Positions 1 through 8,336 of a DNA stretch of 64,000 nt are shown piece by piece. Both the position numbers and the translations under genes were made by a program. Below the pieces are notes generated by a model, which was not told the DNA's origin, did no database searches, and was given only the letters and a program-made list of their open reading frames with translations. The stretch comes from Pseudomonadota bacterium (lineage in GTDB: Bacteria > Pseudomonadota > Gammaproteobacteria > Burkholderiales > Burkholderiaceae_C), in the NCBI GenBank assembly GCA_023387335.1, contig JAEWIF010000026.1, positions 248,001 through 312,000 of the forward strand, written 5' to 3'. Within the stretch, counting starts at the first letter, position 1. The number at the start of each line of letters is the position of its first letter.

Positions 1-2
1 AC

Positions 3-299
3 CTCACGCGCCACAACGAGGACGACGTGCGCCGCTTCGAGCAGTCGATCGCGGCCGAGCCGAGCATCGTCAGCTGCTACGCGACCACGGGCCAGGCCGA
101 TTACGTGATCAAGGTGCTGGTGCCGGACATCAAGCGCTACGAGAGCTTTTTGCACGAGACGCTGTTCCGGATGCCGGGCGTGACGCACGTGCGGTCGAGC
201 GTGGTGCTGAAGGAAGTGAAGTCCGAGAGCCGGCTGCCGCTGGAGATGCCGGGCAAGAAGGCCGCCGCGTCGGAGCGGCGGACGCGCGCCGCGCGCTGA
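3..299 (+). CDS. Lrp/AsnC-family regulator, C-terminal part (cut by window edge)
   Basis: The reading frame is open from the first bases of the window, so the 5' part, including the DNA-binding helix-turn-helix, lies outside. The visible 98 residues match the RAM ligand-sensing domain of Lrp/AsnC regulators: a strand ending in QADYVIKV, then a loop, YESFLHETLF, PGVTHVRSS and VVLKEVK, the usual order for the effector-binding and oligomerisation surface. The last 15 or so residues are a basic Lys/Ala/Arg tail typical of high-GC members. Such proteins usually control amino-acid metabolism genes nearby. No target can be named because the neighbour on the left is not visible. Family call is firm, function is not. 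Confidence 0.85.
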   Translation, partial: LTRHNEDDVRRFEQSIAAEPSIVSCYATTGQADYVIKVLVPDIKRYESFLHETLFRMPGVTHVRSSVVLKEVKSESRLPLEMPGKKAAASERRTRAAR

Positions 300-345
300 C
301 CAAAGGACGTTCCCGCGGGCGCGAGGGCCCGGTAGCTTGGGGCCC

Positions 346-777
346 ATGCAGCACAAGCTCGACCCGGTCTTCAGCATCTTCCCCAAGTGGCGTGCGCTGT
401 TGCGCACGGCGACGGCCGACGACGGATCGATCTTCGAAGTCCTCGAGGTCCCCGCACCGGAGGGCTCGGATGCCGCGGCCGGACTCCTGGTGAGCACAGC
501 CAATGGCGAGATCACGGTGAGCTTCGACGTCCACGACTCGCGCTTCGACGGATGGACGGGAGAAGTGGGCGCACTCGACTACATCGGCCTGCTCGTCACC
601 GAGCGCGTGGCGGTGGTTTCCTGGTGGTCCGGCGGGCGCTGGTGCGGATCGGGCCAGGTCGAAGCGGGCCGGCGGCCGGAGGTGCCGTCCGGCCTGATCG
701 GTGTCGGCGTCGACCGGATCCGGGTGCGGTCTTGGAGAGGCGCGCTGAACGCGGATGTGGAGCGCTCAGCGCCCTGA
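346..777 (+). CDS. hypothetical protein
   Basis: This is a 143-residue protein read from the ATG at 346; a TTG three codons earlier (337) is also in frame, and neither has a clear ribosome binding site. I do not recognise the family. It has no signal peptide or membrane segment. It is acidic in the first half, with a Trp-rich stretch (VVSWWSGGRWCGSG) near residue 95. Its last 12 bases overlap the 3' end of the convergent nucleotidyltransferase gene. Coding status rests on length, start context and codon bias similar to its neighbours. Confidence 0.5.
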   Translation: MQHKLDPVFSIFPKWRALLRTATADDGSIFEVLEVPAPEGSDAAAGLLVSTANGEITVSFDVHDSRFDGWTGEVGALDYIGLLVTERVAVVSWWSGGRWCGSGQVEAGRRPEVPSGLIGVGVDRIRVRSWRGALNADVERSAP

Positions 778-1878
778 GGGCGCCGCGGCAGCCTTCTTCC
801 GCGCGGCGGCCGGTGCGTTCAGCTTCAACACTTCACCCAGCCTCTCCGCGATCTCCGGATGGTGCACGGCCACGTGCCGCACGCCCTCGTTCGCCCGGCT
901 CCTCCAGCCCGGCCCGCGCGCCATCAGGTCTTGCGCCGCCGCCTTCAGCGCCGAAGGCGATCGCTCAAAGCCGTACTCGACCAGCGCCGCCACCTGTCCG
1001 GCGTCCTTGCCGATCTTGGTGCGGAAGGCTTCTTCACGTTCGCCCATGATCACCAGCTTGTGCAGCGCGTAGCGCATGGGCGAGGGGATGTTGACCACCA
1101 CCGCCTGCTCGCCGGCCAGCAGCACCGTCTGCGTGGTGTGCTCCAGCGAGAACTCCATGAACTTCAGCGGCTGCAGGCTGACGTTCAGCGGCTCGAACAG
1201 ATAGACGTCGTCCTTGCGGCCCGCGGTGGTGAGCAGGTCCACGCGGATGTCCTTGCGGGCCGTCATGTAGGTCGACGCGGGCTCGGCCGCCAGGGTGTGC
1301 TGCGGCAGCAGGCCCATCTCCAGCGAGGTGATCGCGTCGTGCATGTCGGCCTTGGCGTTCTCGGCCAGCGCCAGCGAGACGTTGCGGCCCGGGTGAGCGA
1401 AGTCGACGTCGCTGGTGCGCCAGCCGCTGGTCCAGCGCACGCCCAGCATGTTGGCCATGGCGATGAAGGCGTGGGTGCCGATGAGGACGCCGCCCGCGCG
1501 GAAGAAGCCGTGCTCGGCCATGCGGTTGATCACCGCGAAGTGCTGCTGGATCACCGTCATGCAGCCCAGCGCCGCGCAGGCGCTGGCCAGCGCGGCGATG
1601 TCGCTGGCCGCGTTGCGGGCGCCGCCGGCGTGCAGCTGGATCAGCCGTGCCAGGCGCTCGTCGTCCGGTCCCAGGTAAACCTGCCGGTTCACGCCCGTCA
1701 GGTCGCGCACCTGCCAGTACCAGTAGTCGCGGCCCTTGACGGTCTTGCGGTTGAAGGAGCCGGGCAGGTCGCGCACCGAGCGGTCGAACGCGGCCGCCCG
1801 CGCCTGCTCGAAGAGCTCGGCGAAGTTGGTCTGCGCGGCGGGCGACAGGTCGGTGAAGAGGCGCGGCGGCTCGGCCAT
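766..1878 (-). CDS. GSU2403-family nucleotidyltransferase-fold protein
   Basis: A 370-residue cytoplasmic protein. The central part carries a nucleotidyltransferase-like core: GVLIGTHAFIA followed about 25 residues later by SDVDFAHPG, which fits the G-S/T motif and the D-x-D metal-binding pair of the polymerase-beta fold. It matches the GSU2403 group (NTP_transf_8) in length and in the N-terminal segment with DYWYWQVRD and YLGPD. The substrate of this group is unknown. The gene stands alone between a convergent hypothetical and the glycogen phosphorylase. Its start codon is preceded within two bases by the first of four operator-like repeats (1880-1958), so its expression is probably tightly controlled. 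Family assignment is good; activity is unproven. Confidence 0.75.
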   Translation of the reverse strand: MAEPPRLFTDLSPAAQTNFAELFEQARAAAFDRSVRDLPGSFNRKTVKGRDYWYWQVRDLTGVNRQVYLGPDDERLARLIQLHAGGARNAASDIAALASACAALGCMTVIQQHFAVINRMAEHGFFRAGGVLIGTHAFIAMANMLGVRWTSGWRTSDVDFAHPGRNVSLALAENAKADMHDAITSLEMGLLPQHTLAAEPASTYMTARKDIRVDLLTTAGRKDDVYLFEPLNVSLQPLKFMEFSLEHTTQTVLLAGEQAVVVNIPSPMRYALHKLVIMGEREEAFRTKIGKDAGQVAALVEYGFERSPSALKAAAQDLMARGPGWRSRANEGVRHVAVHHPEIAERLGEVLKLNAPAAARKKAAAAPSGR

Positions 1879-1879
1879 G

Positions 1880-1958
1880 GTTATCCTGCGGTGGGATCGC
1901 CGCGCAGTATAACAGTTTTGTCGAGTTATACTGCGGTGCCGTGTAGTCGCAGTATAAC
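1880..1958. promoter_or_regulatory. array of four alternating 11-bp repeats upstream of the nucleotidyltransferase gene
   Basis: An 11-base unit, CGCAGTATAAC, occurs at 1903-1913 and 1948-1958. Its exact reverse complement lies at 1925-1935, and a one-mismatch reverse copy (GTTATCCTGCG) at 1880-1890. Orientation strictly alternates and the starts are 23, 22 and 23 bases apart, about two helical turns. The repeats fill the region just upstream of the start at 1878. Each copy contains TATAAC, close to a -10 hexamer, so the sites could overlap promoters. This looks like a multi-site operator for a dimeric repressor. The binding protein is not identified. Confidence 0.75.
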
Positions 1959-1981
1959 GACGGGCTCCCTCCCTCAGCCCG

Positions 1982-3658
1982 TCAGCGCGTGTACGCCTCC
2001 AGCATGTACCGGCGCACCATCCGGTGGCTGTGGAAGAACGAGCCGTTGTGCGAGATCGCCCCGCGCATCACGGCCAGCCAGCCTTCCGGGTTGTCGTAGT
2101 ACAGCGGCAGCACCACGTTCTCCAGCTTGTCGTACAGCGCGGCCGAATCCAGCGCGTCGTCGTGCGGCCCGTCCTCGCCGATCGCCCAGCCGGTCAGGCC
2201 TTCCTCGCAGCCTTCCAGCCACCAGCCGTCCAGGATGCTCAGGTTGGGCACGCCGTTCAGGGCCGCCTTCATGCCGCTGGTTCCCGAGGCCTCCAGGGGT
2301 CGCTGCGGCGTGTTGAGCCAGAGGTCCACGCCGGACACCAGCAGGCGTCCCGCCTCCATGCCGTAGTCGGGCACGTAGGCCACCGGGACGCTGCCTTCCA
2401 GATCGTTGGCCCAGGCATGGAGCCGCGCGATGTGGCGCTTGCCCAGCTCGTCGCGCGGATGCGCCTTGCCGGCCAGCGCGATCTGGATCGGGTAGCGCTT
2501 CGCGATGCGCAGCAGCCGGTCCATGTCGCTGAACAGCAGCGAGGGCCGCTTGTAGTCCGTCATGCGGCGCGCGAAGCCGATGGTGAAGCGTTCCGGATCG
2601 AACCGCCTGCCGCCGGAGCGCTGCAGCAGGGACAGCAGCGTGCCCTTGGCCTCGCGATGCGCCGCGCGCAGTTCGTCGGCCGGGATGCGGTCGGCGTGCA
2701 GCAGCAGCTCGGGCTCGTGGCACCAGTGCTGCACGTGCTGGTCGTACAGGCGCCGGTGCGCGTCCGAGGCCCAGGTCCAGGGATGGATGCCGTTGGTGAT
2801 GGCATGCACCTGGTAGCCGGGGAACATGGTGCGCGAGACCTCGGCGTGCCGCTTGGCCACGCCGTTCACCCAGCCGGACAGGCGCAGCGCCAGGTGCGTC
2901 ATGTTCAGCCGCTCCTTGCCCGCGAGCTCCGGCACGTTCAGCTCCTTGACCATGGGGCCGAGGCAGGCGGTGGCCAGCGGGTAGTCGAACTGGTCGTGGC
3001 CGGCCGGCACCGGCGTGTGGGTGGTGAAGACGCAGTGCGCCTGCACCGCGGCCGTGGCCTTGTCGCGCGGCTCGCCGGCGGCCAGCCGCTCGCGCAGCAG
3101 CTCCAGCGTGAGCAGGGCGGCGTGGCCTTCGTTCAGGTGGTATTTCTGGATCTGCAGGCCCAGCGCGGCCAGCATGCGCACGCCGCCGATGCCCAGCACG
3201 GTCTCCTGGCACAGGCGATAGGCCTCGTCGCCGCCATACAGGAAGGCGGTGAGCTTGCGGTCGTCGGGATGGTTCTCGGGCAGGTCGGTGTCCAGCAGGA
3301 TCACCGGCACCGGCTTGCTGTCCTCGCAGCGGCTGCCCACCATGTGCTGCCAGCCGCCGACCCACACCTCGCGTCCGCGGATGGTCACGGGCACCTTGGC
3401 GGGCAGGCGGGTGGCGAACTTCGAGGGATCCCAGGTGGCGTCGTGCTCGACCTGCGCGCCGGCTTCGATGGTCTGGCGGAAGTAGCCCTGGCGGCTGAGC
3501 ATGGTCACGCCCACGAGGGGCATCGCCAGGTCGGCCGCGCTGCGCATGTGGTCGCCGGCCAGCACGCCCAGTCCGCCGCTGTAGGTGCCCATTCCGGGCT
3601 CCAGCGCCATCTCCATCGAGAAGTAGGCGACTCGGGGAAGCAGAAGTTCGGTATCCAT
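1982..3658 (-). CDS. glgP: alpha-glucan (glycogen/maltodextrin) phosphorylase, short form
   Basis: Phosphorolyses alpha-1,4-glucans to glucose 1-phosphate in the cytoplasm. The 558-residue protein, read from the ATG at 3658 (MDTELLLPRVAYFSME), has the phosphorylase hallmarks: YFSMEMALEPGMGTYSGGLG at the N-terminus, PVPAGHDQFDY, ITNGIHPWTW and, near residue 465, EASGTSGMKAALNG, where the lysine is the expected pyridoxal-phosphate anchor. It belongs to the shorter class rather than the 800-residue GlgP/MalP type. An upstream in-frame start would add 12 residues with no improved signal. No other glycogen gene is adjacent, so it appears to be a solitary glucan-mobilising gene. Confidence 0.92.
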   Translation of the reverse strand: MDTELLLPRVAYFSMEMALEPGMGTYSGGLGVLAGDHMRSAADLAMPLVGVTMLSRQGYFRQTIEAGAQVEHDATWDPSKFATRLPAKVPVTIRGREVWVGGWQHMVGSRCEDSKPVPVILLDTDLPENHPDDRKLTAFLYGGDEAYRLCQETVLGIGGVRMLAALGLQIQKYHLNEGHAALLTLELLRERLAAGEPRDKATAAVQAHCVFTTHTPVPAGHDQFDYPLATACLGPMVKELNVPELAGKERLNMTHLALRLSGWVNGVAKRHAEVSRTMFPGYQVHAITNGIHPWTWASDAHRRLYDQHVQHWCHEPELLLHADRIPADELRAAHREAKGTLLSLLQRSGGRRFDPERFTIGFARRMTDYKRPSLLFSDMDRLLRIAKRYPIQIALAGKAHPRDELGKRHIARLHAWANDLEGSVPVAYVPDYGMEAGRLLVSGVDLWLNTPQRPLEASGTSGMKAALNGVPNLSILDGWWLEGCEEGLTGWAIGEDGPHDDALDSAALYDKLENVVLPLYYDNPEGWLAVMRGAISHNGSFFHSHRMVRRYMLEAYTR

Positions 3659-3786
3659 GGGCGGGGGACCATAGCACGCGGCCCAACTCAACAAACCCGC
3701 GCTCCGCCTCGCCCGCCGCCGAATTTTTCGGCCATGGCCCCGCCCTGCATGGCAGGCGGGACCACGGATGCGACGGGAAACTCAGG

Positions 3787-4170
3787 TCACTGGGCGGCGG
3801 CCGGCGTGGCGGTCTGCGCCATGTGCTCGTCGGGCGACGGCTGGTGGCCGTTGCGCGCCAGGTAGGCCGAGCCGCTGTCCTCGCCGTTGAAGGCCGCGAC
3901 CTGGTCGCGCGAATCCAGGAACTGGGCCACCACGGCTTCGCGCGTTGTCGTGCTCTTGAACGTGCGCAGCGGGTTGTAGCTCATGGACCAGGGATTGACG
4001 CCGGCGCGCTTGTATTCCTGCAGCTCGGCCACCACTTCGGCGCGGCTCTTGGTGGACGTGACCTGCTGCGCGAACTGGCCCGACGGATCGGGCGATTCGG
4101 CGAACGCGCCGCCGGCGAAAGTGGCGGCCGCCGCGGCGGCGATGCTGAGGGTGATGAGGCGACGGTTCAT
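3787..4170 (-). CDS. secreted DUF4148-family protein
   Basis: A 127-residue protein with a clear Sec signal peptide (MNRRLITLSIAAAAAATFAG, cleavage likely after GAFA near residue 24). The mature part carries the DUF4148 pattern: SRAEVVAELQEYKRAG near residues 42-57, followed by a serine/arginine-rich middle and a tail rich in Ala, Thr and Gln. Members are small periplasmic proteins common in Burkholderiales with no known function. AGGAATGAACC precedes the ATG at 4170 and supplies a plausible ribosome binding site. It is a monocistron between glgP and a LysR gene. Confidence 0.8.
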   Translation of the reverse strand: MNRRLITLSIAAAAAATFAGGAFAESPDPSGQFAQQVTSTKSRAEVVAELQEYKRAGVNPWSMSYNPLRTFKSTTTREAVVAQFLDSRDQVAAFNGEDSGSAYLARNGHQPSPDEHMAQTATPAAAQ

Positions 4171-4240
4171 GGTTCATTCCTTCGGTTCGGAACGGGAGCG
4201 CACCGCGCGCTGCCGTTGGAAGCACTGTAGGAACCGTCGC

Positions 4241-5206
4241 TTAGGCGTTCGTGAGGGTTCCGTTAGCTGGCGATGAGGCCGGCGCGGCGGCCTTGGCCGT
4301 GCAGCGCGCGCCGCGCCAGCGGCCGGTGGCCACCAGGGTCGTCATCGTTTCATGGAGCAGCGACTGCACCGCCCGCAGCGCGGGTGACAGCGGCGCATCC
4401 GTGGCCATCGCCACCGCGATGGCGCGGGTCAGCGCCGGCTTGTGGATGCGTGCGCGGGGAACGACGGACTCGGGCAGGTCGGCGATCGTGGACCAGGGCA
4501 GCACGGTCGCGCCCAGTCCCGCCATCGCGAGCTGGAGCATGGTGTGCGGCGAAGTCACTTCCGCCCGCACCGTCAGTTCGATCTTCTCGGCGGCGCAGGC
4601 GGCATCCAGCACCTTGCGCAGGCTGTTGGGGCGCGCGGGGATCACCATGGGTCGGCGCGCCAGCGTGCGCAGGGCGATCTGCGCGCCGCAGTCCGGAACG
4701 CCCACCGCATACAGGTCCTCCTCGACCAGGACGGTCGCCTGCATGCCCTTGATGACGTTCTCGCGGAAGAGGACGGCGACGTCGAGCTTGCCGCGCAGCA
4801 GCAGCTCGCCGAGCTGCACGCTCGGGCTCTCGTCGATCCCCAGCGTGATGTCGGGGAAGCGTTCGCGCGCCGCGCTGACCAGCGGGACCGAGAGCATCGT
4901 GCCGACGCTGACCGGCATGCCGACGACGACGTGCCCGGCCGGTGCGCTGGTGAGCTCGTTGCCGAGCGATTGCAGCGACTCCAGGTGCTTGAGCGCGGCG
5001 ATGGCCCGCCGGCAGAACTCCAGCCCGGCTTCGGTCGGCACCACGCCGCGGGAACTGCGGCTGAGCAGCTGGCAGCCGGCGCTTTGCTCGAGCTGCTGCA
5101 CCTGCGCGCTGAGCGCGGGCTGCGCGATGTGCAGGGTCTGGGCGGCACGCGAGATGCTGCCGAGTTCAGCGACGGTGAGGAAGTTTCGAAGTCGTCGTAC
5201 GTCCAT
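4241..5206 (-). CDS. LysR-family transcriptional regulator, divergent from the Bug/CoA-transferase cassette
   Basis: A 321-residue LysR regulator. Residues 1-60 form the winged helix-turn-helix (MDVRRLRNFLTVAELGSISR, AQPALSAQVQQLE, GCQLLSRSSRGVVPTEAG); residues 90-300 are the periplasmic-binding-like effector domain, beginning GHVVVGMPVSVG. The HVVVGMP start and the TVLPWS segment resemble the nitrogen-assimilation/CynR-like subgroup, but effector specificity cannot be read. It is transcribed away from the Bug/CoA-transferase/crotonase cassette across a 125-base gap that holds a good dyad (5223-5252), so autoregulation plus activation of that cassette is the natural inference. Confidence 0.9.
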   Translation of the reverse strand: MDVRRLRNFLTVAELGSISRAAQTLHIAQPALSAQVQQLEQSAGCQLLSRSSRGVVPTEAGLEFCRRAIAALKHLESLQSLGNELTSAPAGHVVVGMPVSVGTMLSVPLVSAARERFPDITLGIDESPSVQLGELLLRGKLDVAVLFRENVIKGMQATVLVEEDLYAVGVPDCGAQIALRTLARRPMVIPARPNSLRKVLDAACAAEKIELTVRAEVTSPHTMLQLAMAGLGATVLPWSTIADLPESVVPRARIHKPALTRAIAVAMATDAPLSPALRAVQSLLHETMTTLVATGRWRGARCTAKAAAPASSPANGTLTNA

Positions 5207-5222
5207 CGGAAGGGGTGGCCAT

Positions 5223-5252
5223 AGTTTTTGGCGATAGCGGCAGCCGAAAACT
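5223..5252. promoter_or_regulatory. candidate LysR operator dyad
   Basis: Two 10-base arms, AGTTTTTGGC at 5223-5232 and GCCGAAAACT at 5243-5252, are inverted copies with a single mismatch and a 10-base spacer. The dyad lies in the divergent gap between the LysR gene (start 5206) and the Bug-protein gene (start 5332), the usual place for a LysR recognition site. Its assignment to this regulator is inference from position. Confidence 0.55.
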
Positions 5253-5331
5253 GTATTTCAGAGTATGCCCCGGCTTTCCTACCATTCGATTCACCAGGGA
5301 CCCCCTCGAGTCCCATCGACCAGGAGACAAG

Positions 5332-6303
5332 ATGCAATTCAGCCCGATCTGGGCGCGGCTCCTCGCGGCCGCCGCGATCTGTGCCTGCACGCTGGGCGTG
5401 CAGGCCGAAACCTTTCCTTCCAAGCCGATCCGGATCATGGTGATCGTCGCGCCGGGGGGCAGCGCCGATGCGGTGGCGCGCCTGGTGGGAGACAAGCTGT
5501 CGACCCGCCTGAAGCAGCCCGTGCTCGTCGAGAACCGGCCCGGCGCCGGCGGCAACGTGGCGACCCAGGCCGTGCTCAAGTCCGGAGCGGACGGGTACAC
5601 CTTGCTGCTCACGGCCAACAACCACACCATCAATCCTTCGCTGTTCGCCAATGCCGGCTACGCGATCGACGACTTCACCGGTGTCGCGCAGCTCATGGAA
5701 GGACCGTCGGTGATCGCCGTCGGCGCCGAGTCGCCCTACAAGACCTTGCAGGACCTGCTCGCCGCCGCCCGCGGCAACCCGGGCAAGATCGCCTACGGCA
5801 GCGCCGGCATCGGCCTTCCGAGCCACGTGGCGGGCGAGCTGCTGCAGCGGGCCGCCGACGTGAAGCTGGTCCACGTCGCCTACCGGGGCTCGGGCCCGTC
5901 GATCACCGACGCCATCGGCGGCCAGGTGCCGGTGGTGATCTCGTCGCTGGTCGCAGCCATGCCGCACATCCAGTCCGGCAAGCTGCGCGCGCTCGCCGTG
6001 ACGTCGGCCAAGCGCTGGCCCAGCCTGCCCAACGTGCCGGCCGCGGCCGAGGCCGGCCTGTCCGGGTACGAGCACATGACGTGGCTGGGTCTCTTCACGC
6101 CGCGCGGCACGCCCGAGGACGTGGTGCAGAAACTCCACAAGGAAGTGCGCGCGGTCCTGGCCCAGCCGGACCTGAGGGAGAAGGTGGCCGGGCTGGGAGG
6201 CGACGTGCCGCAGAAGTCCGCGGAGGAGTTCGACGCCATGATCAGGAAGGACCACGCCTCTTCCACCAGGCTGGTCGTGGACAGCAACCTCAAGGCGCAG
6301 TGA
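5332..6303 (+). CDS. Bug-family (tripartite tricarboxylate transporter) substrate-binding protein
   Basis: A 323-residue periplasmic solute receptor. The signal peptide covers about residues 1-26 (LLAAAAICACTLGVQA, then ETFPSKPIRIMV). The mature start matches Bug proteins: P-S-K-P-I-R-I, APGGSADAVAR, QPVLVENRPGAGGN, and later AYRGSGPSITDAIGGQVPVV. The ATG at 5332 was chosen because GGAGACAAG precedes it and the signal peptide starts there. No TctA/TctB membrane subunits are adjacent, which is normal for Bug genes in this order. Location next to a CoA-transferase and a crotonase suggests its ligand is an organic acid degraded as a CoA thioester. Confidence 0.92.
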   Translation: MQFSPIWARLLAAAAICACTLGVQAETFPSKPIRIMVIVAPGGSADAVARLVGDKLSTRLKQPVLVENRPGAGGNVATQAVLKSGADGYTLLLTANNHTINPSLFANAGYAIDDFTGVAQLMEGPSVIAVGAESPYKTLQDLLAAARGNPGKIAYGSAGIGLPSHVAGELLQRAADVKLVHVAYRGSGPSITDAIGGQVPVVISSLVAAMPHIQSGKLRALAVTSAKRWPSLPNVPAAAEAGLSGYEHMTWLGLFTPRGTPEDVVQKLHKEVRAVLAQPDLREKVAGLGGDVPQKSAEEFDAMIRKDHASSTRLVVDSNLKAQ

Positions 6304-7544
6304 TGGACATGGGCGAATGCCGCGTGGGCCGGCCGCTCGAAGGCGTCAAGGTCCTGGAACTCGCGCAGGTGATGGCGGGCCCCGTGGCCGGCCTGATGCT
6401 GGCCGACCTGGGCGCGGACGTGATCAAGGTCGAGAAGTTTCCCGGCGGCGACGACTCGCGTGGCTTCTCGTCCAGCACGATCGGCGGAACGCCGCCGTCC
6501 TTCGAGGTCCTGAACCGGGGCAAGCGGTCCATCGCCGTCGACCTGAAGAAGCCCGAGGGCCGCGAGATCCTGCGGCGCCTGGCGGCGCAGGCCGACGTCG
6601 TCACCGAGAACTTCCGTCCGGGGACCATGGCCAAGCTGGGCCTCGACGCGATGGCGCTGCGCGAGACCAATCCGAAGCTGATCTACTGCTCGATCACGGG
6701 GTATGGCCGCAAGGGGCCGCTGGCCGATCGCGGCGGCTTCGATCTCATCCTGCAGGCGTTCTGCGGCCTGATCAGCGTGACGGGGGAGGCCGGACGACCG
6801 GGCGTGAAGCCGGGCGTTTCGATCGCTGACGTGAACGCGGGCATCCTCGGTGCGATGGGGGTGCTGTCGGCCTACATCCACCGCCTGCGCACGGGCAAGG
6901 GGCAGTGGGTGGAAACCTCGCTCCTGCAGGCCTCCATGCAGCAGCTCTACTGGTATGCCGCGCTGTACTTCTCGGGTCGCCCGGTGCCGCAGCGCATGGG
7001 AACGGCCCATCCGATCATCGCGCCCTACCAGACCTACCCTTGCGACGACGGCGACCTGGCGGTGGGCGGCGCCAACGAGTCGAACTGGGTGCGCATCACG
7101 GAAGTCGTCGGCCATCCCGAATGGCAGCGGGACCCGCGCTTTCGCGATGCGGCGGCGAGGCAGGCCAACCGCGAGGCGCTTCACGACTGCATGGCGGCGG
7201 CGCTGGCGGGCGGAACCCGCGCCCAGTGGGAGCAACGGTTGTCGCAGGCCGGCGTCCCGGCGAGCCCGGTGAACAGCGTGCAGGAGGCCCTGGACCATTC
7301 CCAGGCCCGCGCGATGGACATGGTGATCGGTGCCGAAACGGTGGGCGACGGACGGCGCGACATGATCGGATTGCCGCTGCATTTCGACGGCGTCAACGAG
7401 CCCAACACGGGTCCGGCTCCCCGGCTGGGCGCCCAGACCCGCGAAGTCCTGTCCTCGTTCGGCTTCTCGCCGGACGAGATCGATCAACTGCTGGCGAAGG
7501 GGGCCGCGTGGCAGCCCGCCCAGGAAGAAGAGGTGCAAGCATGA
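6303..7544 (+). CDS. class III (CaiB/BaiF/Frc-type) CoA-transferase
   Basis: Moves CoA between acyl-CoA and a free carboxylic acid. The 413-residue protein has the family's N-terminal LEGVKVLEL, AQVMAGPVAG, LADLGADVIKVEKFPGGD, NRGKRSIAVDLKKPEG and VTENFRPGTM, then GRKGPLADRGGFD. Asp147 in GGFDLILQ is the likely equivalent of the aspartate that forms the glutaryl/aspartyl-CoA anhydride in formyl-CoA transferase. The start codon overlaps the stop of the Bug gene by one base (TGATG) and its own end overlaps the next start (ATGA), so three genes are translationally coupled. Substrate unknown; probably the acid bound by the upstream receptor. Confidence 0.92.
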   Translation: MDMGECRVGRPLEGVKVLELAQVMAGPVAGLMLADLGADVIKVEKFPGGDDSRGFSSSTIGGTPPSFEVLNRGKRSIAVDLKKPEGREILRRLAAQADVVTENFRPGTMAKLGLDAMALRETNPKLIYCSITGYGRKGPLADRGGFDLILQAFCGLISVTGEAGRPGVKPGVSIADVNAGILGAMGVLSAYIHRLRTGKGQWVETSLLQASMQQLYWYAALYFSGRPVPQRMGTAHPIIAPYQTYPCDDGDLAVGGANESNWVRITEVVGHPEWQRDPRFRDAAARQANREALHDCMAAALAGGTRAQWEQRLSQAGVPASPVNSVQEALDHSQARAMDMVIGAETVGDGRRDMIGLPLHFDGVNEPNTGPAPRLGAQTREVLSSFGFSPDEIDQLLAKGAAWQPAQEEEVQA

Positions 7545-8320
7545 GTGGAGCCGTCCGGGTCGAATACGCGCAGCACCGCGCCACGGTGTGGCTGGACAAC
7601 ACGGCGCGGCGCAACGCCATCACCCGTGCCATGTGGATCGAGCTCGCCCGCGTCTTCCGGGAGTTCTCCCAGGACGAGCAGTTGCGCTGCATCGTGCTGC
7701 GCGGCGCGGGAGACGAGGCGTTCGGGAGCGGCGCGGACATCTCGGAGTTCTCGCAGGTGCGCGCCGACGTCGCGCAGGCGCGCAGCTTCGCCGAACAGAC
7801 GCACGCGGCTTTCCACGCGGTGCGCGACTGTCCGATCCCGACCGTCGCGGCCATCCGGGGCGCCTGCGTCGGCGGTGCGCTCGAGATGGCGGCGTTCTGC
7901 GACCTGAGGATCGCCAGCGAGGACAGCCGCTTCGGCGTGCCGGTCGCGCGGCTCGGTGCCGTCCTGGCCTATCCGGAGATGGAAGGGCTGGTCCGCCTGG
8001 TGGGACCGAACGGCGCGCTGGAGGTCGTCCTGGAAGGCCGGATCATCGGTGCGGCCGAGGCCTTGTCCAAGGGCATGGTCAACCGGGTGGTGCCCGTCGC
8101 CGGATTCGACGACGAGGTGGAAGCCACGGTGCAGCGCGTGTGCGCCGGTGCGCCGCTGTCGGCGCGCTGGCACAAGAAGTTCGTCGCCAAGCTGCGCGAC
8201 GGGGTGCCGTTGACCGCCGCCGACATCGAAGAGGGCTACGCCTGCTTCGACACCGAGGACTACCGGATCGGCTACAGCACCTTCCTCGAGAAGGTGCCTC
8301 CCAAGTTCGTGGGCCGGTGA
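7541..8320 (+). CDS. enoyl-CoA hydratase/isomerase (crotonase) family protein
   Basis: A 259-residue crotonase-fold protein acting on a CoA thioester. It shows the oxyanion-hole segments GSGADISEFS and RGACVGGALEMAAFCDLRIA. The region that in classical hydratases reads FG-x-PE is FGVPVARLG here, so the first catalytic glutamate (Glu144 of the mitochondrial enzyme) is missing. AEALSKGMVN near residue 178 occupies the usual post-catalytic helix. It may therefore be an isomerase, lyase or hydrolase variant rather than a standard hydratase. The ATG overlaps the CoA-transferase stop by four bases, placing both in one pathway. Confidence 0.88.
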   Translation: MSGAVRVEYAQHRATVWLDNTARRNAITRAMWIELARVFREFSQDEQLRCIVLRGAGDEAFGSGADISEFSQVRADVAQARSFAEQTHAAFHAVRDCPIPTVAAIRGACVGGALEMAAFCDLRIASEDSRFGVPVARLGAVLAYPEMEGLVRLVGPNGALEVVLEGRIIGAAEALSKGMVNRVVPVAGFDDEVEATVQRVCAGAPLSARWHKKFVAKLRDGVPLTAADIEEGYACFDTEDYRIGYSTFLEKVPPKFVGR

Positions 8321-8336
8321 GCGCGGATGCCGCGCC

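Noticed and set aside
859..2316. A 485-codon open frame on the plus strand
   Set aside because: Antisense to the nucleotidyltransferase gene and glgP; it also spans the operator array and has no recognisable domain.
3739..3760. Hairpin CCCGCCCTGC/GCAGGCGGG considered as a terminator for the DUF4148 gene
   Set aside because: The stem has a bulge and no T run follows within a normal distance, so intrinsic termination is not supported.
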